A DNA stretch of 37,860 bases. It comes from Bacteroidia bacterium (GTDB lineage: Bacteria; Bacteroidota; Bacteroidia; Flavobacteriales_D; Crocinitomicaceae). Location: NCBI GenBank assembly GCA_030427935.1, contig JAUICI010000015.1, positions 1-37,860 on the forward strand, in the 5' to 3' direction. The translations under genes were made by a program, and so were the position numbers. The first letter of the stretch is position 1; each line of letters starts with the position of its first letter. Under the pieces are notes generated by a model. The model had not been told where the DNA came from and did not search any database. It worked only from the letters and a program-made list of their open reading frames with translations. Shown here piece after piece: positions 15,964 through 23,428 of the stretch.

Positions 15964-17541
15964 ATGATTCAACGGATTTACATATTCAATTTAATCTTGA
16001 TTTCTGTTATCTTTTTCTCTTGTAAAAGAAATGGAACCAGCTGGGATACAAGGTGGGCGGCTCCAATAGCCTATGGAACTTTGAGCATAGATGACTTGGT
16101 TCAAGACCCCATTTTTGCAACGAATCCGGATTCAACGCTTCAACTTATTTATACAACGAATATTGTGGATTTGGATTTTGACTCTCTATTCAAAATTCCA
16201 GATACCACGATCACTGAAAAAATTGCTCTGGCCATTAGTTTGGATGTGCCTCCCGGAACTTCTTTCATCAATCAAATAGACGAAAGAGAATTTGATATTG
16301 AAAACGCCCAAATTAAAGAGCTTGGAATCAAATCAGGTGGAGCTGAAATTAAGGTATTAAACCCCATCGAAACAGGTGTTTATCTCACAATCACTTTGCC
16401 GGGAGTTCAAAAACAAGGAGTTGATTTGGAGGTCACTTCATTTGTTCAAGCAGGGACAAGTTCAAATCCAACTGAATTTAATTTATCAGTTGATTTTTCG
16501 GGTTACATTATGGATTTGAGAGGTGCCGATGGCAATTCTTGGAACACCCTGATTTCTGTATTTGAGGTACAATCCGACCCGAATGGCGATACGGTTTATG
16601 TTACAAACCTTGATTCCATTCAAATTGATGTCGCTTTTAAAGATCTAGTTCCAGATTATGGACGAGGTTATTTTGGAAATCGAGTTCTAAGTTCCAACGA
16701 TACCATCGACTTGGAATTCATGAAAAAGTTTGTGGATGGGTCTGTACTTATCGATTCTGTCAATCTGAATCTGAACATTGTAAATGGCGTAGTTGTGGTG
16801 GCTTCTGGTGTGGTCAATCAGCTAACTTCAATCAACAGTACTACAAACACAAGTATCAATTTAAATCACTCTATTATCGGGCAAAACATTAATATTAATC
16901 CCGCCTCAGGTTCATGGAATACGGTTACTCCTTTCATCTATCCAATAAATATTAATTCAGCTAATTCAAATATTCAACCTTTTCTTGAAAATCTTCCAGA
17001 TCAATTAATCATGGATTACGAATTTGAAATCAATCCATTGGGCAATATTAGTGGCGGAAACGATTATTTCTATCCGCTTTCGGAAATGGGAGTTGAATTG
17101 CAATTGGACATGCCAACGAAATTTAGTGTGAATCACCTGAAGTTCATTGATACTTTTGATTTGGAAATCAACCAGAATCCAGAAGCAACTAGAATTACGG
17201 ATGGAGAGTTAATTCTAACCGCCGATAATTTCTTTCCTTTTGCTTTAGATGTTGAATTGATTTTCCTGGACGAAATGGGTTTACCGATTGACACTCTATT
17301 TTCAAATGGTTATTTGCAAGCAGGAATTCCAGATGGAAATGGAAAGGTGAATACACCTACAAATTCTCAAATTATTTACTTGGTTGATCAAAATTTCATG
17401 CAAGTAATTGAAAATTCAAAACAAATCATGATTTGGGCTGACCTCAATAATTCAAGTCATCCCATGTCTTATGATTTATACAATCATTATCTCATCGACT
17501 TTAAACTTCGATCAAATATCGGACTGAACATTCAATTCTAG
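15964..17541 (+). CDS. Hypothetical lipoprotein
   Basis: 525 residues from the ATG at 15964; the longer frame begins with TTG at 15940 and adds eight residues before the signal. The signal peptide ends in a lipobox-like FFSC with Cys20, followed by KRNGTSWDTRW, so an SPII lipoprotein is predicted. The rest is beta-rich with repeated ILTADNFFPFALDVELIFLDE-like segments resembling late-embryogenesis or immunoglobulin-like folds; I do not recognise a named domain. Its TAG overlaps the GTG start of the outer-membrane barrel gene, the first of three 1-4 nt overlaps, so lipoprotein, barrel and T9SS protein are probably made together. Confidence 0.8.
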   Translation: MIQRIYIFNLILISVIFFSCKRNGTSWDTRWAAPIAYGTLSIDDLVQDPIFATNPDSTLQLIYTTNIVDLDFDSLFKIPDTTITEKIALAISLDVPPGTSFINQIDEREFDIENAQIKELGIKSGGAEIKVLNPIETGVYLTITLPGVQKQGVDLEVTSFVQAGTSSNPTEFNLSVDFSGYIMDLRGADGNSWNTLISVFEVQSDPNGDTVYVTNLDSIQIDVAFKDLVPDYGRGYFGNRVLSSNDTIDLEFMKKFVDGSVLIDSVNLNLNIVNGVVVVASGVVNQLTSINSTTNTSINLNHSIIGQNININPASGSWNTVTPFIYPININSANSNIQPFLENLPDQLIMDYEFEINPLGNISGGNDYFYPLSEMGVELQLDMPTKFSVNHLKFIDTFDLEINQNPEATRITDGELILTADNFFPFALDVELIFLDEMGLPIDTLFSNGYLQAGIPDGNGKVNTPTNSQIIYLVDQNFMQVIENSKQIMIWADLNNSSHPMSYDLYNHYLIDFKLRSNIGLNIQF

Positions 17542-18782
17542 TGAAAAATCTCCTGTTTTATATAGCATTCATTTTTACTGGATTGATTCAGGCTCAGATG
17601 TATCATGATTTTCCAATCGACAGTGTATATGAAGACCGTATTCTAATGATTGATTTCCAAACAGAAGATTATTATGGAACTTTAAATATTCAAAATTCCA
17701 TCATTGAAAAATTTGCCTTTGGAGGATACATCGATGAAGACAATAAAAATAGAACAAGTCATAAGCTTACTCAAAACAATAGACTTGGTGGGGAAACCTA
17801 TACTCAGCTCAATTTCTATGATTACAAAACAAAACTCTTCAAAAAAGAAAGGCTGGGTTATTATCTTGGAATCGGATACCGAAACTATGTAAATGGAAAT
17901 ATTCCTCAAGACCTTTTCAATCTAGCCATGTATGGAAATGAACCCTATTTAGGTGAGAACATGAACCTAAATAATACAAGAGCTCAGAACTTGGCTTATT
18001 GGAAATTGAATATTGGATTGTATGATAAAAAGTATAAATCCGGAGCCAACATCTCTTTTCTATATGGAAACCGCTTTTTTAAAGGGGAATTATTGAACGG
18101 GGATTTTTATGCTAATGACGAAGTGGTTAATCTAAAAGCAAACGGACAAGTTAGTTTTTCAGATGGCAGCAAATCAGGTCTTGGCGCATTTAACGGATGG
18201 GGACTGTCTGTTGACTTTAATTGGAATATACCGATCAAATGGTTTAAATCAAAAGCCATCATCCAAATTAAAGGTGAGAATATTGGTTTCCTTAGTTGGA
18301 ATAAAAATACGACGACCTATCGGGTAGACTCCACCTACTCATTTATTGGATTTAATGTGAATGATCTCATCAATGGAAATTCAGCCTTAAATGGAAATGT
18401 AGATTGGATGGATTCTTTAAATATTCAAGAAAGTAAAGGTCGCGTCATGACTTGGATTCCTGCAAGAATAACCATAGCGAAAGTAATAGATGAACTAAGT
18501 GATCGAAAACTGCAATCGACATTTGGAGTGCGAATGATTACAACAAAAGATTATTTCCCTCAAGTGTTTGCTGGGATTTATTACCGACCGGTTAACTGGT
18601 TTGCCTTTTGTGCAACTGTAAGATATGGAGGATTCGATAGCTTTGATGGTGGTTTGAGACTTGATTTCATCGCAAAAGATATCTTTGCTGTGACCTTGTC
18701 AACTTCGAGTATTTATGGCACCTTTTCTAACAAAGGCTATGGTAGATCCGTTAATTTAGGTATTAGAGGTATAATTAGATGA
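17541..18782 (+). CDS. Outer-membrane beta-barrel-like protein (DUF5723/PorP-SprF-like)
   Basis: 413-aa protein starting with GTG at 17541, directly overlapping the upstream stop; the signal peptide ends LIQAQ. The mature chain is made of alternating amphipathic strands with aromatic ends (GYYLGIGYRNY, WGLSVDFNWNIP, VFAGIYYRP, FCATVRYGGF, FDGGLRLDFI), typical of outer-membrane barrels, and the tail ends in a short strand (RSVNLGIRGIIR). Similarity to Bacteroidota DUF5723 or the PorP/SprF group is suspected from the overall pattern, not a decisive motif. PorP/SprF proteins often pair with T9SS cargo, and this gene does overlap such a gene by 4 nt (ATGA). Confidence 0.75.
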   Translation: MKNLLFYIAFIFTGLIQAQMYHDFPIDSVYEDRILMIDFQTEDYYGTLNIQNSIIEKFAFGGYIDEDNKNRTSHKLTQNNRLGGETYTQLNFYDYKTKLFKKERLGYYLGIGYRNYVNGNIPQDLFNLAMYGNEPYLGENMNLNNTRAQNLAYWKLNIGLYDKKYKSGANISFLYGNRFFKGELLNGDFYANDEVVNLKANGQVSFSDGSKSGLGAFNGWGLSVDFNWNIPIKWFKSKAIIQIKGENIGFLSWNKNTTTYRVDSTYSFIGFNVNDLINGNSALNGNVDWMDSLNIQESKGRVMTWIPARITIAKVIDELSDRKLQSTFGVRMITTKDYFPQVFAGIYYRPVNWFAFCATVRYGGFDSFDGGLRLDFIAKDIFAVTLSTSSIYGTFSNKGYGRSVNLGIRGIIR

Positions 18783-20236
18783 TTAGAATTCTTTACATAG
18801 CATGCTTATTAATCCTTTCATCCTCGATTGATGCACAAACTTTGAATTGGGCTAAAACCTATGGAGGACAAGGATACGATAAAGGTAATTCAGCTGTTCA
18901 ACTTGCTGATTCTTCTTATGTTATTGTGGGAACTTCCTCTTCATTTTATAATTCAAATCAGAATATATTATTCCTAAAGGTGGATAGTGCTGGTAACTTT
19001 CTTTATTCAAATTTTCTAGACAATGGTCTCTGGGATAATGGCCAAAAAATCATTGCTCGAAATGATGGAGAATTCTGGATCTGTGGACATACGAATTCAA
19101 TTGGAGCTGGTGGTTTCGATGGCTATCTGACAAAAGTAGATTCCTTAGGAAACAAGATTTCTGATTTTACTTTTGGAGGTAGTGATTGGGATTTTATTCA
19201 TGACATGATTATGCTTTCAGACTCGAGCTTGGTTTTAGTTGGTGAAACACAAAGCTATGGTCTAGGAAATAAAGATGCTTATATCATTCATACAGATAAG
19301 TTTGGCGACACGCTTTGGACCAAAACAATTGGTTCTACTAAAGATGATTGGGCAAGTGCTATAACTGAAAGAAATGATACGCTTTATATCGCTGGTGCCA
19401 TTGGAGACGATTCAAATGATACAACTTACGGACTTCTTCTAGGACTTGATTTAAGTGGAAATACTTTATTTGAAAACAAAGTCGCTGAAACAGATTTCCA
19501 ATATTTTAATGACATCCACCAATACAATGCCTTCAATCTTTACCTTGTTGGTGGTAAGCAAGTGAATAGTCAAATGATGGCTTATACTGATATTTCTGAT
19601 TATCAAGGCAATTTCACAGGTGGACAATATTGGTTTACAGCTGATGGAAATACAGCTATTAAAGCAATCACAAATTATCCTGGTACATTTTACATGATGA
19701 ATTGTATCGAAACCAATGCCTCTAGTTTATCCAATTACTCGCCCTCAGTTGACATGCACATAGCAAAAACAACACCGGGAGCTTACTGGAACTATGGTCA
19801 AATCTATGGTTTTCAAGATGATGAAGAAGCTAATGACCTTATTGAGACTATCGATAATGGAGTACTTGCAATTGGCTCAAACGGAGATCTTGCTACAGGA
19901 GGAAGCAATGTATTTTTGATTAAAGTGGGGGCTCAAGACTCTTTTCCTTCTCCTTTAATAGACAGCTTATACCCAGTGCACACATCGATTAATGAATTGG
20001 AAATTGAAGATTTAGAAGTTTACCCAAATCCGACTAATGGTATCATTTATTTTCAAATTCAAGATCTCAATCAAGAGAACTATCAATTTCAGTTGATCTC
20101 TTCAGAAGGAAAATTGATTCGAAATGAAGAGTTAACCCAATCCATGATCAACATTTCAGACTTTAGCAAAGGACTTTATTTCCTTAGAGTGTGGTCTGAT
20201 AAAAAACGATTCCAAACTCGAATAATCAAAGAATAA
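18779..20236 (+). CDS. T9SS type A sorting protein with propeller-like repeats
   Basis: 485-aa secreted protein. Signal peptide 1-20 (SSSIDAQ). Residues 20-400 carry repeats of about 50-60 residues of the type W(T/A)KTxGGxxxDxxxSxxxxxDSSYVIVGxTxS (LNWAKTYGGQGYD; FTFGGSDWDFIHDMIMLSDSSLVLVGETQSYG; LWTKTIGSTKDDWASAI), as in Bacteroidota beta-propeller surface proteins. A type A T9SS sorting domain occupies about 408-485 (LEVYPNPTNGIIYFQI, SKGLYFLRVWSD). It has a 4-nt ATGA overlap with the barrel gene upstream and a 1-nt overlap with the NUDIX gene downstream. A surface or extracellular location via T9SS is inferred; no enzymatic site is visible. Confidence 0.88.
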   Translation: MIRILYIACLLILSSSIDAQTLNWAKTYGGQGYDKGNSAVQLADSSYVIVGTSSSFYNSNQNILFLKVDSAGNFLYSNFLDNGLWDNGQKIIARNDGEFWICGHTNSIGAGGFDGYLTKVDSLGNKISDFTFGGSDWDFIHDMIMLSDSSLVLVGETQSYGLGNKDAYIIHTDKFGDTLWTKTIGSTKDDWASAITERNDTLYIAGAIGDDSNDTTYGLLLGLDLSGNTLFENKVAETDFQYFNDIHQYNAFNLYLVGGKQVNSQMMAYTDISDYQGNFTGGQYWFTADGNTAIKAITNYPGTFYMMNCIETNASSLSNYSPSVDMHIAKTTPGAYWNYGQIYGFQDDEEANDLIETIDNGVLAIGSNGDLATGGSNVFLIKVGAQDSFPSPLIDSLYPVHTSINELEIEDLEVYPNPTNGIIYFQIQDLNQENYQFQLISSEGKLIRNEELTQSMINISDFSKGLYFLRVWSDKKRFQTRIIKE

Positions 20237-20664
20237 TGCGTTTCAATGTCCGCGTATACGGCTTATTGATCCATGATGAATCCATTCTGGTAACCGATGA
20301 AAATCGATTTGGAACCCAATTCACCAAATTTCCCGGTGGTGGTCTGGAATTCAAAGAAGGAACTGTAGAATGCTTATTGAGAGAGTTTCAAGAAGAATTG
20401 GCTATTGAAGTGCATAGTCCAACCCTGTTTCATATTAATGAAAATTATGTTGAATCCGCTTTTCACAAGGATCATCAAATTCTTTCAATCTACTACCTTG
20501 TCGAAACGGATGAAATTGCTTCCATTAAAACAAAACAGGACAAATTTGACTTTGATGGTCAGGAACAGATATTCAGATGGATTCCTCTCGAAGAACTAAA
20601 AGAGTCTTGTTTTAACTTACCTATCGACAAACAAGTTGTCCAAAAATTAATGACTTTCATCTAA
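20236..20664 (+). CDS. NUDIX hydrolase
   Basis: 142-aa cytoplasmic protein with a near-canonical Nudix box, GGGLEFKEGTVECLLREFQEEL, giving G-x5-E-x7-R-E-x2-E-E; the usual Gly after the EE-x is Ala. Family members hydrolyse nucleoside diphosphates linked to another moiety, with metal bound by the box glutamates; the substrate cannot be assigned. The start ATG overlaps the stop of the T9SS protein gene (TAATG), so it is the last gene of that run. It converges on the next gene with no gap between the two stop codons. Confidence 0.92.
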   Translation: MRFNVRVYGLLIHDESILVTDENRFGTQFTKFPGGGLEFKEGTVECLLREFQEELAIEVHSPTLFHINENYVESAFHKDHQILSIYYLVETDEIASIKTKQDKFDFDGQEQIFRWIPLEELKESCFNLPIDKQVVQKLMTFI

Positions 20665-21234
20665 TCAAGGTCCTATTCTTTTGGAAACGATTTGCTTTAT
20701 TTTGTAGTACATGGTACTCGGGTGTTCGGTTCTCCAGGCTATATCTTCCATTTCACCGCCACAAACGAAATATTGATCAATATTGGCTCTACAAAACTCT
20801 TCTATCACATGCTCCCGGAAGTTCACCATTGCAATCCACCCATCTTCCAATTCATCAAATAATTCCTCGTAGTAACAATCGTCCGACTCATGGTAATTCA
20901 AAACATTCTCTCCAATGAAAATGAATTTATCAATTCCATCTTGCATGATTGTCTCAAGAATATCTCGCTTCAATAACATGATATCGTTGTGGATGGCATC
21001 ATTCCATTCTCCCAAAAACTCAATCACTGCATAGCCCTCATCGTAATCAACAAATAAAATTTTCAATAAGAGAGTTGGGGAACCGATCGAATCCCATTGA
21101 GGATGAATGTAAAAATTATAAATCCTATTTGTAAACTCAAATTCAGAATATTCCCTTTCGTAAAAAGGTGAACTCGGATCCTCCTCCGCTACATAATAAT
21201 TTCTCCAACCATAAAAGGGCTCTAACTCGTGCAT
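20665..21234 (-). CDS. Hypothetical protein
   Basis: 189-aa acidic, aromatic-rich protein (HELEPFYGWRNYYVAEEDPSSPFYEREYSEFEF at the N-terminus; GGEMEDIAWRTEHPSTMYYKIKQIVSKR at the C-terminus). There is no signal peptide, membrane helix or known motif, so it is predicted to be cytoplasmic. The compact sequence without low complexity and the precise tail-to-tail junction with the NUDIX gene support a real gene. It resembles uncharacterised conserved proteins of Flavobacteriales in general character, but I cannot name a family. Confidence 0.75.
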   Translation of the reverse strand: MHELEPFYGWRNYYVAEEDPSSPFYEREYSEFEFTNRIYNFYIHPQWDSIGSPTLLLKILFVDYDEGYAVIEFLGEWNDAIHNDIMLLKRDILETIMQDGIDKFIFIGENVLNYHESDDCYYEELFDELEDGWIAMVNFREHVIEEFCRANIDQYFVCGGEMEDIAWRTEHPSTMYYKIKQIVSKRIGP

Positions 21235-21309
21235 ACAGCAAAATTAGGGAATTTCACATCAAAGAAATTCCGTTCATATAAAAATAAATAAGTTTTTAGC
21301 TCTAATGTT

Positions 21310-21349
21310 TTGATTTTAACCGAATACGCGTATTTTTGCTCGGTTAAAA
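21310..21349 (+). promoter_or_regulatory. Promoter embedded in nested palindromes
   Basis: TTG (21310-21312), an 18-nt spacer and TATTTTTG (21331-21338) make a consensus promoter for the lipoprotein gene at 21378. The perfect inverted repeat TTTTAACCGA (21314-21323) / TCGGTTAAAA (21340-21349) brackets the -7 box, and the spacer also contains the 10-bp palindrome ATACGCGTAT (21324-21333), which overlaps the -7 box. This is an operator-like arrangement; the binding factor is unknown. Confidence 0.75.
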
Positions 21350-21377
21350 CTATCATAACAAAAAACCCTTAAAAAAA

Positions 21378-22976
21378 ATGAAACTAAGTTTAAAAATTCT
21401 ATCCCTTTTCTTGGCTTTGACCATGATTTCATGCGGTGGTAAAGAAGAAGGAAAAGAAGAGAAGAAAGATTCTGCGGCAAGTGCTGAAGGATTTGAAGGA
21501 CTTTTGGCAGGTGCTTACAATTCTATGGAGAACCCAATGATGGTTCTAACAATGGATATTGATAAGCTACAAGACAAGTCGGATCTTAAGAACACATTGG
21601 CTAAGCAAATGGGGCCAAACCCACAAGCAGAAGAAGCTATTGATCAGTTCAAAGGAATGATCAAAAAGATTCACATTATTGCTTCTATGCAAGAGTTTGA
21701 TCCTACAATGGAATCAGATCCTAAAGGAAATGCAATCATCCTAGCGAAAGTAGAGGACAAAGATAAATTTGAAATGGCCATGGGAATGGCTGGTGCAATG
21801 ATGCCAGACGTTGATGAAATCAATGGATTTAAATTGAAAGACCTAGGTGGACAAGCCGTTTTAGGGTACAGCGATGGAGCAATCATCCTAACAGCAGATG
21901 CTGACGGAAAAGCCATGGACATGATGAAAGCTGCTCTTGAAGGTGGAAATACAGAAATGAATGAATTGCTTGCTAATTCAGTAGGGACTTCATCTGATAT
22001 TTCAATGTACATGAACATGGGGAACTTCATGTCTATGTATTCTGAGGTTATGAAGAAAATGGAAAATAATCCTGCAATGGAAGGATTTGATCCTGCAATG
22101 ATCGAGAAGTACATGGATATCTACAAAGAAGCTTCTACAGTAGTAGAAATCAACTTTGAAAATGGAAAATTAACAACGACACTTCACAATGATTTAGTTG
22201 AAAAAGCCGGTGATGCTTTTGACCTATTAGGTGATGCAGGAGTATCTGCAGATATCATGGGGAAAGTAGCTAATAACCCAATCGCAATGTTCTCTTTGAA
22301 TTTCAAATGGGATAAAATGTGGGAGATGGTGAAGCCTTTCATGAACGAAGATCAAATGGCGAAGTTGAATTCAGACCTAGAGAAAACTGGTTTGAAATTT
22401 GACGAATTGATGGGATTATTCAACGGAAAATTAGCGTTTGCTTATAATGGTCAAATGGCTGATGGAGCGACTCCAAAAATCGGATTCTACGTTGGACTTA
22501 CTGATCCTTCAAAGATCGAAGCTATTTTACCTGCTGACAAAGTAACGAAAGACGATGCGGGAATTTACTCTGCTGACGGAGCAAATATGATGTTCGGAGA
22601 CGACTTTATGTTGATCAATACAGACAAAGAATTCATCGCTGCAGTTGCTGGAGGAACAATGGGAGAAGTAGACTTGGGTGATCAAGCGAACATCATGAAT
22701 TCTCCTGTGAACTACTTCGTAGACTTCAAAGCACTTATGGCTAATGAAATGGTAAAGTCTGCAATTTCTGCAGGAGCACCTGAAGCTGTTGAAATCTTGG
22801 GTATGCTTGATAAAGCTTATGGTCATGGAACAGCAAACAAATTTGAGTACGTTTTGGAAACAAACGATAAGTCTTCAAATATCTTAGTTCAAATGATCGA
22901 TATGATCACAAAAGCAATGAATGCTAAGAACCAAGAAATGGCAATGGACATGGAAGCAATTGAGAAAGAATTCTAA
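21378..22976 (+). CDS. Methionine-rich surface-type lipoprotein (DUF4836-like)
   Basis: 532-aa lipoprotein: signal peptide with lipobox ISC (Cys19), then a charged tether GGKEEGKEEKKDSAASAEG, a pattern associated with surface export of Bacteroidota lipoproteins. The body has two similar halves with segments such as PMMVLTMDIDKL and AIILTADADGKAMDMMKAALEGG; overall it resembles the DUF4836 family, whose role is unknown. About 50 of 532 residues are Met, clustered in places (EMAMGMAGAMMPD; MYMNMGNFMSMYSEVMKKM). A strong consensus promoter with a palindrome upstream and a strong terminator downstream mark an independent, probably highly expressed unit. Confidence 0.85.
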   Translation: MKLSLKILSLFLALTMISCGGKEEGKEEKKDSAASAEGFEGLLAGAYNSMENPMMVLTMDIDKLQDKSDLKNTLAKQMGPNPQAEEAIDQFKGMIKKIHIIASMQEFDPTMESDPKGNAIILAKVEDKDKFEMAMGMAGAMMPDVDEINGFKLKDLGGQAVLGYSDGAIILTADADGKAMDMMKAALEGGNTEMNELLANSVGTSSDISMYMNMGNFMSMYSEVMKKMENNPAMEGFDPAMIEKYMDIYKEASTVVEINFENGKLTTTLHNDLVEKAGDAFDLLGDAGVSADIMGKVANNPIAMFSLNFKWDKMWEMVKPFMNEDQMAKLNSDLEKTGLKFDELMGLFNGKLAFAYNGQMADGATPKIGFYVGLTDPSKIEAILPADKVTKDDAGIYSADGANMMFGDDFMLINTDKEFIAAVAGGTMGEVDLGDQANIMNSPVNYFVDFKALMANEMVKSAISAGAPEAVEILGMLDKAYGHGTANKFEYVLETNDKSSNILVQMIDMITKAMNAKNQEMAMDMEAIEKEF

Positions 22977-22998
22977 ACTCAATTCCATTACAATATTG

Positions 22999-23027
22999 AA
23001 AGCCTCGACTTAGTCGGGGCTTTTTTT
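22999..23027 (+). terminator. Intrinsic terminator
   Basis: AAAGCCTCGAC (22999-23009) pairs with GTCGGGGCTTT (23013-23023) with one G-U wobble, followed by T7 (23021-23027). It lies 22 nt after the lipoprotein stop codon. Confidence 0.92.
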
Positions 23028-23035
23028 GTGCCGAA

Positions 23036-23317
23036 TTATTCCTGACTCCTTCTATTCTTTTTGTGGACTAGTCGAATAAACCAAACAGCATTTATGGGTA
23101 TAATGAACAGAAATATCAACCAGCTCAGGTAATAATAAAAATCTTTCCAATATTGTAAATTTTGAACCTCAGCAGAGATAGATTCAAAATGCGTATATCC
23201 CATGGTTAAATCTCTTTGAAGTGCTGCAAGATTGATAAATTGGATTATCGATAATACTAATATAATGGGAAGGGCAAAGAGTAGCAAAAAGGAAAGCGAA
23301 AGGGCTAAATTTTTCAT
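23036..23317 (-). CDS. Small two-helix membrane protein
   Basis: 93-aa protein with two hydrophobic helices (about residues 5-31 and 57-82) separated by a polar loop (RDLTMGYTHFESISAEVQNLQYWKD) and a basic tail (RLVHKKNRRSQE), consistent with both termini in the cytoplasm and the loop outside. No family was recognised. It lies downstream of the TPR-SpoIIE gene on the same strand with a 111-nt gap, and just beyond the terminator of the convergent lipoprotein gene. Confidence 0.65.
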   Translation of the reverse strand: MKNLALSLSFLLLFALPIILVLSIIQFINLAALQRDLTMGYTHFESISAEVQNLQYWKDFYYYLSWLIFLFIIPINAVWFIRLVHKKNRRSQE

Positions 23318-23428
23318 TTTTTGCTTTAAGGTAACCTCGATGATCTAAAACAGCTAAAGCTCAATAAGAAATAAAAAATGTGATTTATTATTCGGGTAGC
23401 TCAGGTATAAATACGCTAAATTCGAATT

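Noticed and set aside
21671-22114. 147-aa minus-strand ORF inside the DUF4836-like gene
   Set aside because: Antisense frame created by the codon bias of the strongly supported lipoprotein gene (Met codons ATG read as CAT).
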